A stretch of DNA of 9,891 nucleotides, from NCBI GenBank assembly GCA_035429725.1, contig DAOMFI010000109.1, positions 1 to 9,891 on the forward strand. Reading direction: 5' to 3'. The stretch comes from JALORV01 sp035429725 (GTDB taxonomy: Bacteria > Pseudomonadota > Gammaproteobacteria > Burkholderiales > Burkholderiaceae_F). This document shows positions 6,278-9,891 of the stretch, one piece after another. Made by a program: the position numbers and the translations under genes. The notes beneath the pieces are model-generated. The model searched no databases and was not told the DNA's origin. It saw only the letters and a program-made list of their open reading frames with translations. Numbering within the stretch: position 1 is the stretch's first letter; every line of letters starts with the position of its first letter.

Positions 6278-6925
6278 ATGATCCAGCTCTACTACAGCCC
6301 CGGCAGCGCCAACCTCGTGCCGCACATCCTGCTCGAGGAGATCGGTGCGCCGTTCGAACTGGTGCTGGTCGATCGCGCCAGCGCCGCGCACAAGAAACCC
6401 GACTACCTGAAGCTCAACCCCAACGGGCAGATTCCGGTGCTGGTCGACGGCGACTTCGTGCTGTATGAAACCGCCGCCATTGCCCTGTATCTGGCGGACC
6501 GGTTCGTGGAGAAGAAGCTCGCGCCGCCGCCGGGCACGCGCGAGCGCGCGCACTACTATCAGTGGATGGTCTGGTGCACCAACACGCTGCAGGCGATGAT
6601 GATGCATTTCTTCTATCCGGAGCGCATGGTCGACGACGGTGACGCTGCCGCGGCTGCGCAGGTGAAGAAACGCGCGGAAGCGCGCGCCGGCGGGATGCTC
6701 GATGTGCTCGACCAGCAGTTCGCCTCACACGGCGGCGAATTCGTACTCGGTGCAGAGTTCAGCGCCGTCGACCCGTATGCGCTGATGCTCGGCCGCTGGA
6801 CCCGCAGCTTCGCGCGGCCGGCGCGCAGCCTGCCGCACCTGGGGCCTTACCTGCAGCGCATGCTCGCGCGCCCCGCCGTGCAGCGCGCGTTCGCGTCCGA
6901 GAAGCTGTCGGCGCCGTTGGTTTAG
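6278..6925 (+). CDS. Glutathione S-transferase family protein
   Basis: This is a cytoplasmic GST-fold protein of 215 residues, the normal length. The N-terminal thioredoxin-like domain (1-78) starts MIQLYYSPGSANLVPHILLEE with Ser10 at the place used as catalytic Cys/Ser in bacterial GSTs, then LKLNPNGQIPVLV (45-57, with the cis-Pro53 of the glutathione site) and LYETAAIALYLADRF (62-76), where Glu64-Thr65 replaces the more usual Glu-Ser. The helical C-terminal domain (~85-205) includes FVLGAEFSAVDPYALMLGRW (155-174), the N-capping/hydrophobic-staple region of the fold. A modest GGGAAG lies six bases before the ATG. It is 39 bases after the hydrolase gene and probably ends this operon. It could conjugate glutathione to electrophiles or act as a lyase or isomerase; the sequence does not decide. 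Confidence 0.93.
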   Translation: MIQLYYSPGSANLVPHILLEEIGAPFELVLVDRASAAHKKPDYLKLNPNGQIPVLVDGDFVLYETAAIALYLADRFVEKKLAPPPGTRERAHYYQWMVWCTNTLQAMMMHFFYPERMVDDGDAAAAAQVKKRAEARAGGMLDVLDQQFASHGGEFVLGAEFSAVDPYALMLGRWTRSFARPARSLPHLGPYLQRMLARPAVQRAFASEKLSAPLV

Positions 6926-6948
6926 AAGTTATGCGCGGGCGGGAGTAT

Positions 6949-6970
6949 GGCCCTGGCCTCGGCCAGGGCC
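6949..6970. terminator. Near-perfect 22-base palindrome between convergent genes
   Basis: Arms GGCCCTGGCC (6949-6958) and GGCCAGGGCC (6961-6970) are exact reverse complements with only TC between them. The element starts 23 bases after the GST stop and lies 85 bases from the stop of the convergent lysozyme-inhibitor-like gene. Position and strength suggest a bidirectional transcription end, but no T-tract is present; it could also be a protein-binding palindrome. Confidence 0.5.
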
Positions 6971-7055
6971 GCATGCTCGGCCGCGATCAAGGTGGTGCGC
7001 AAGGCTTCGCGCGTACCTACGAACGGCAGCGCGAGTCAGTGCCCGCGGCGCGCGC

Positions 7056-7937
7056 TCAGCGCTTGAGCGTGCAGCGCATCTCCGGCGCGCCGTAACCCCA
7101 GGTGATCGTGGCCACGCCCTGGTGCTCCCAGAACGACTCGTTGCGTCCCTGGTACTTCGCGCCGCTCGCCGCGATCTGCTGGAACATCAGCGAAACGCTG
7201 TCGCCGCGCTCGGCGATCATCGTCGAGGGTTCGGTCTCGAAATAGGTGACGGTGACCTCGTTGGCCGGGCTGCCATCGCACGCGAACGCGAACGGGCCGC
7301 GGCTCGGTACCAACCGGTACTTGGCCTGCAACTCGGCGATGCGGCGGACATACTCGTCGCGCACGCAGCTGCGCTTCTCGGCACTCTTCCAGCAATCGTT
7401 GCGGCCCTTGACCCAGCCGCGCTGCTCGGCGCGCAGCACCGGCGGATGCTCGTTCTTCGCCTTCTTCGTCGCCGCGGCGTAGACGCCGGCCAGCTTGCGG
7501 TCGAGTGCCGAAAGATCCACGTCGCCGCAGATCAAAGCCTCGATGCTGCCGGGCTTCACCTTGCGGCAATCGAATGTCGGCCCTTGCGTCGTAGGCGCGG
7601 TCCCCGTGGCGGGCTTCGGCGTCGCCTTCGCGTCACGCGCACGCACGAGATCATCGATGGCCCGGCACCAGGCTTCGCTGCTGCGCGGCGGGATTTCCGG
7701 CTTGCCCCGCACGCCGAGCCGGAACTCGATCGTTCCCTTCCACTCGTCGGACCCGATGTCCGGTCCGTGCCCCCGGCCGTCGCCCGAGGTCACCTTCGTC
7801 TCGATCATGCGATTCCAGGCGTCGGAGCACAGCGGCGGCGCGGCCGGGCTGGCCGCCGCCGGTGCCTCCGCTGCATGGACTCCGCACGCCATCGCAAGGC
7901 CAAGCGCCCCAGCCAACCCGCGCATCATCCGATCCAT
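7056..7937 (-). CDS. Secreted LprI-like plus MliC-like protein (putative lysozyme inhibitor)
   Basis: This is an exported protein of 293 residues with at least three parts. Residues 1-23 are a Sec-type signal (cleavage probably after HAA; AMAC at 15-18 is a poor lipobox). Residues ~37-100 hold three copies of the pattern S[DE]xWxxxI[DE] (at 38, 63 and 87), with Cys37 and Cys91 flanking, followed by a Thr/Pro/Ala linker. Residues ~123-207 match the LprI N-terminal/DUF1311 domain: four cysteines (124, 137, 182, 191), LSALDRKLAGVY, EQRGWVKGRNDCW and YVRRIAELQAKY. Residues ~216-293 match an MliC/PliC C-type lysozyme-inhibitor domain: paired Cys220/Cys289 and the SGAKY signature (258-262). The lysine expected in the second MliC motif (about WxKG) is not seen; FWEHQG stands there. 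It would guard periplasmic peptidoglycan against host or rival lysozymes. The start is the first Met; Met4 or Met5 are possible. The 128 bases upstream show no clear promoter. Confidence 0.85.
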   Translation of the reverse strand: MDRMMRGLAGALGLAMACGVHAAEAPAAASPAAPPLCSDAWNRMIETKVTSGDGRGHGPDIGSDEWKGTIEFRLGVRGKPEIPPRSSEAWCRAIDDLVRARDAKATPKPATGTAPTTQGPTFDCRKVKPGSIEALICGDVDLSALDRKLAGVYAAATKKAKNEHPPVLRAEQRGWVKGRNDCWKSAEKRSCVRDEYVRRIAELQAKYRLVPSRGPFAFACDGSPANEVTVTYFETEPSTMIAERGDSVSLMFQQIAASGAKYQGRNESFWEHQGVATITWGYGAPEMRCTLKR

Positions 7938-8065
7938 CGTGTGGTTCTCGCCCCAAGTCGCCGCGTCGGCGCGAAGTATGGACGATCGAGCCAGGACAAC
8001 GTGCCGATCGCCACCCGTCGCGGCGGAGACGATCAGTAGCCTTTATCAGGCCACTGCGCGGTCCA

Positions 8066-9891
8066 CTACGCGGCGGCGCGCTGGGGCACCAGCCGCTCGA
8101 TCCGCACCGGGACGTGCTTGTGCCACGGCGTGCCGGCGATCGGGTCGCGGTCCTTCACATCGGTGAGTTCGTTCACCGCCACGCCGTGCCGCTCGATCGA
8201 GCCGTCCGCGCGGCGGTAGTCGAGGCCCTGTCCATTGGGCAGCGACACATGGCCCCGCTGCAGTTCATCCGTGACCTCGACCGGCGCCTCCGCCGCGCCG
8301 CGCGCAGTGACGATGCTCACCCAGTCACCGTCGTCACAGCCGAGCGCGGCCGCGTCGACCGGATTCATGCGCAGGGTGCCGTAGGCGCCCTTGCGGTGCC
8401 AGCTCACGTCGCGCACTGCGGTGTTGCTTGTGTCGCTGCGCCGCTCGCCCGCCGACAGTACGAACGGAAATTCCGGCGCTGGCGCCGGAAGCCCGGCGTC
8501 CAGGGACTTCAGCTCATCGAGCAGTTCCGGAATGGCCAGTTCGATCCTGTGGCCCGGCCGTCGCACCGCCTTCCAGCTGTCCGCGTACTCGCTGACCGCG
8601 AAGATCACGCCCGACGGCGAGTCGATGATCGCCTTGAACAGCGCATTACCCGCGGCAAGCGCGCTGCCGCCGAAGCCGGCGCGGCGCGCGGCGTCCGGCT
8701 GCCGGCGCACGTAGAGGTGCGCGAGGCCCCACAGCGAAGCGGCCGGCGCCAGCCCGGCCGGCAATTGCGGACCGAGCGTGCGGTACAGCACGACCGATGC
8801 ACAGCGCGCGAGGCGCGGGTTGCGCTTCGAAGCCCAGGCGAACGCCAGCGCGAATGCCGTCAACCCGAAGCGCGCCGCGCGGCGCAGGAAGCGGTAATCG
8901 CGCTCCGAAAGCTCGCCCAGTTGTTCGAGCAGCCGCGCGTGGATTTCGGCCTCGGTCAGCGTGCCGGGCCGCGGCGCGAACAGGGGATGCCGCAGTTGAA
9001 AGCCGTTGCGCGGGAACTCGAGGTTGAAGAACGTCGCCTCGGCTTTCTCGAACTGGCTGGTGGCCGGCAGCACGTAGTCCGCACAGCGCGCGGTTTCGGT
9101 CATCGCGACGTCGACGACAACCGAGAGCTCCAGCGCGCGGATCGCCTCGCGCATGCGCCGCGTGTCCGCCAGCGAGTGCGCGGGATTGGCGCTCTCGATC
9201 CACATCGCGCGGAACCGCTTCGGGTGATCGGTGAGGATCTCCTCCGGGATCACATTGCACGGCACGAGCCCCATGATGATGCGCGACTGGGTGACCGGGC
9301 TGCGCTTCCACGGGTTTGGCGCGCCGTCCGCGGCCTTCTGCTTCGCGCCGTCGCCCTCGCCCTTGGAGAAGGCGGACAGCCCCAGCAGCGGCACGAACGC
9401 GTTGTTCGTGCCTTTACGTGCAAAGTGCCCGGGCAGCAGCCAGACCAGCCTCTGCAGCCAGCTCACCAGCGTTGAGTGCCGGTTCATCTGCACGCCGAGA
9501 TCCTCGATCATTGCCACGCTCTCGGCGCGCGCGATGCGCCCGGCCACCTTGCGCAGCAGCGCCTCGTCCACGCCGCAGCGGCGTGCGTACTCGGCCACCG
9601 GAATCGCCCTCAGCGCCGGCTCGATCGTCTCGAGCCCGGTGGTGTACTCGGCCAGCCAGTCGCGCTTCAGCAGCCCGTCCTGCACCAGGATGGCAGCGAG
9701 CGCGGCGAGGCACCAGGCGTCGGTGCCCGGTCGCACCGCGAGGTGGAAGTCCGCCATCGCCGCGGTCTCGCTGCGGCGCGGATCGATGACGATCAGCGAG
9801 CGCGCCGGATCGTGTTTGATCGCCGTGAGCAGCGTGCGCGAGCGCGCGAAGCCGTGCGACTGCCACGGGTTCTTGCCGACGAACACCGCGA
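8066..9891 (-). CDS. Molybdopterin oxidoreductase, bis-MGD type (N-terminus outside window)
   Basis: This is the C-terminal part (about 607 codons) of a large catalytic subunit of the DMSO-reductase/formate-dehydrogenase superfamily. The gene enters from the right edge, so the CxxCxxxC iron-sulfur motif and the Mo-ligand residue, which lie in the first 150 or so residues, cannot be seen. Visible order: VGKNPWQSHG (cofactor-binding loop), IDPRRSETAAMADFHL and VRPGTDAWCLAALAA (MGD-binding domain), a middle domain with MWIESANPAHS and ADYVLPATSQFEKAEATFFN, then the C-terminal molydop-binding domain (~8080-8415) with GAYGTLRMNPVDAAALGC, ADGSIERHGVAVNELTD and DRDPIAGTPWHKHVP. These residues match a poorly studied group of single-gene formate-dehydrogenase-like proteins. 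No electron-transfer subunit or cofactor gene follows in the window; partners may lie upstream. The reaction is not inferable here. The 3' end is intact, ending RAAA before TAG. Confidence 0.93.
   Translation of the reverse strand, partial: AVFVGKNPWQSHGFARSRTLLTAIKHDPARSLIVIDPRRSETAAMADFHLAVRPGTDAWCLAALAAILVQDGLLKRDWLAEYTTGLETIEPALRAIPVAEYARRCGVDEALLRKVAGRIARAESVAMIEDLGVQMNRHSTLVSWLQRLVWLLPGHFARKGTNNAFVPLLGLSAFSKGEGDGAKQKAADGAPNPWKRSPVTQSRIIMGLVPCNVIPEEILTDHPKRFRAMWIESANPAHSLADTRRMREAIRALELSVVVDVAMTETARCADYVLPATSQFEKAEATFFNLEFPRNGFQLRHPLFAPRPGTLTEAEIHARLLEQLGELSERDYRFLRRAARFGLTAFALAFAWASKRNPRLARCASVVLYRTLGPQLPAGLAPAASLWGLAHLYVRRQPDAARRAGFGGSALAAGNALFKAIIDSPSGVIFAVSEYADSWKAVRRPGHRIELAIPELLDELKSLDAGLPAPAPEFPFVLSAGERRSDTSNTAVRDVSWHRKGAYGTLRMNPVDAAALGCDDGDWVSIVTARGAAEAPVEVTDELQRGHVSLPNGQGLDYRRADGSIERHGVAVNELTDVKDRDPIAGTPWHKHVPVRIERLVPQRAAA
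8471..8490. repeat. 20-base near-perfect palindrome inside the molybdoenzyme gene
   Basis: Arms TTCCGGCGC (8471-8479) and GCGCCGGAA (8482-8490) with TG between. On the coding strand it spells the PAPAPE linker just before the last domain, so part of the symmetry may come from Pro/Ala/Glu codon use. Confidence 0.55.

Noticed and set aside
6264..6281. Five-codon mini-ORF whose stop overlaps the GST start (ATGA)
   Set aside because: Too short to support; no ribosome site of its own and likely chance.
7920..7937. Lipoprotein signal in the LprI/MliC protein (Cys18)
   Set aside because: The residues before Cys18 are AMA rather than a Leu-containing lipobox; an ordinary signal peptide fits better.
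7938..8065. Possible promoter TTGTCC / CATACT upstream of the lysozyme-inhibitor-like gene
   Set aside because: The two boxes are only 13 bases apart, too close for a sigma-70 promoter.
7862..9475. Long plus-strand open frame opposite the molybdoenzyme gene
   Set aside because: It is Arg/Gly/Ala/Gln-rich, shows no domain, and lies wholly antisense to a gene with clear family motifs; a GC-bias shadow.

Overview
The window is a gene-dense, strongly GC-rich stretch (about two thirds G+C by eye) from a Gram-negative bacterium, most likely a beta- or gammaproteobacterium. The main reasons are the adjacent ldtD-mepK (ycbB-ycbK) pair for periplasmic peptidoglycan remodelling, a secreted LprI/MliC-type lysozyme-inhibitor protein, a bis-MGD molybdoenzyme, and codon use with G/C at third positions throughout. 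I see no RNA gene, IS element, CRISPR array, integrase or phage gene. No intergenic stretch exceeds about 130 bases.

Layout. (1) 1-1644, plus strand: the 3' part of an L,D-transpeptidase gene, then a MepK-like Tat-exported endopeptidase three bases downstream. (2) 1684-4185, minus strand: four small cytoplasmic enzymes in the transcription order GNAT acetyltransferase, ABM-domain monooxygenase-like protein, classical SDR, and atypical extended SDR/epimerase. They are separated by 53, 86 and 62 bases, so they are probably an operon. (3) 4186-4290: a 105-base divergent regulatory gap. (4) 4291-6925, plus strand: an isocitrate lyase/PEP mutase-superfamily enzyme, a secreted alpha/beta hydrolase 10 bases later, and a glutathione S-transferase. 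(5) 7056-7937, minus strand: a secreted protein made of a triplicated short motif, an LprI-like domain and an MliC-like domain. (6) 8066-9891, minus strand: the C-terminal 600 or so residues of a molybdopterin oxidoreductase that runs off the right edge.

How the genes may work together. The left pair makes and cuts 3-3 peptidoglycan cross-links. The two divergent middle groups look like small-molecule metabolism or detoxification (two SDRs, ABM, GNAT, C-C/P-C lyase-fold enzyme, hydrolase, GST), but no substrate can be read from the sequence. Nothing here amounts to a clearly new defence or mobile system. The most unusual points are an SDR whose YxxxK lysine is serine, the three-repeat/LprI/MliC protein whose expected MliC lysine is missing, the two well-spaced start/Shine-Dalgarno choices for the PEP-mutase-like gene, and several near-perfect GC palindromes.
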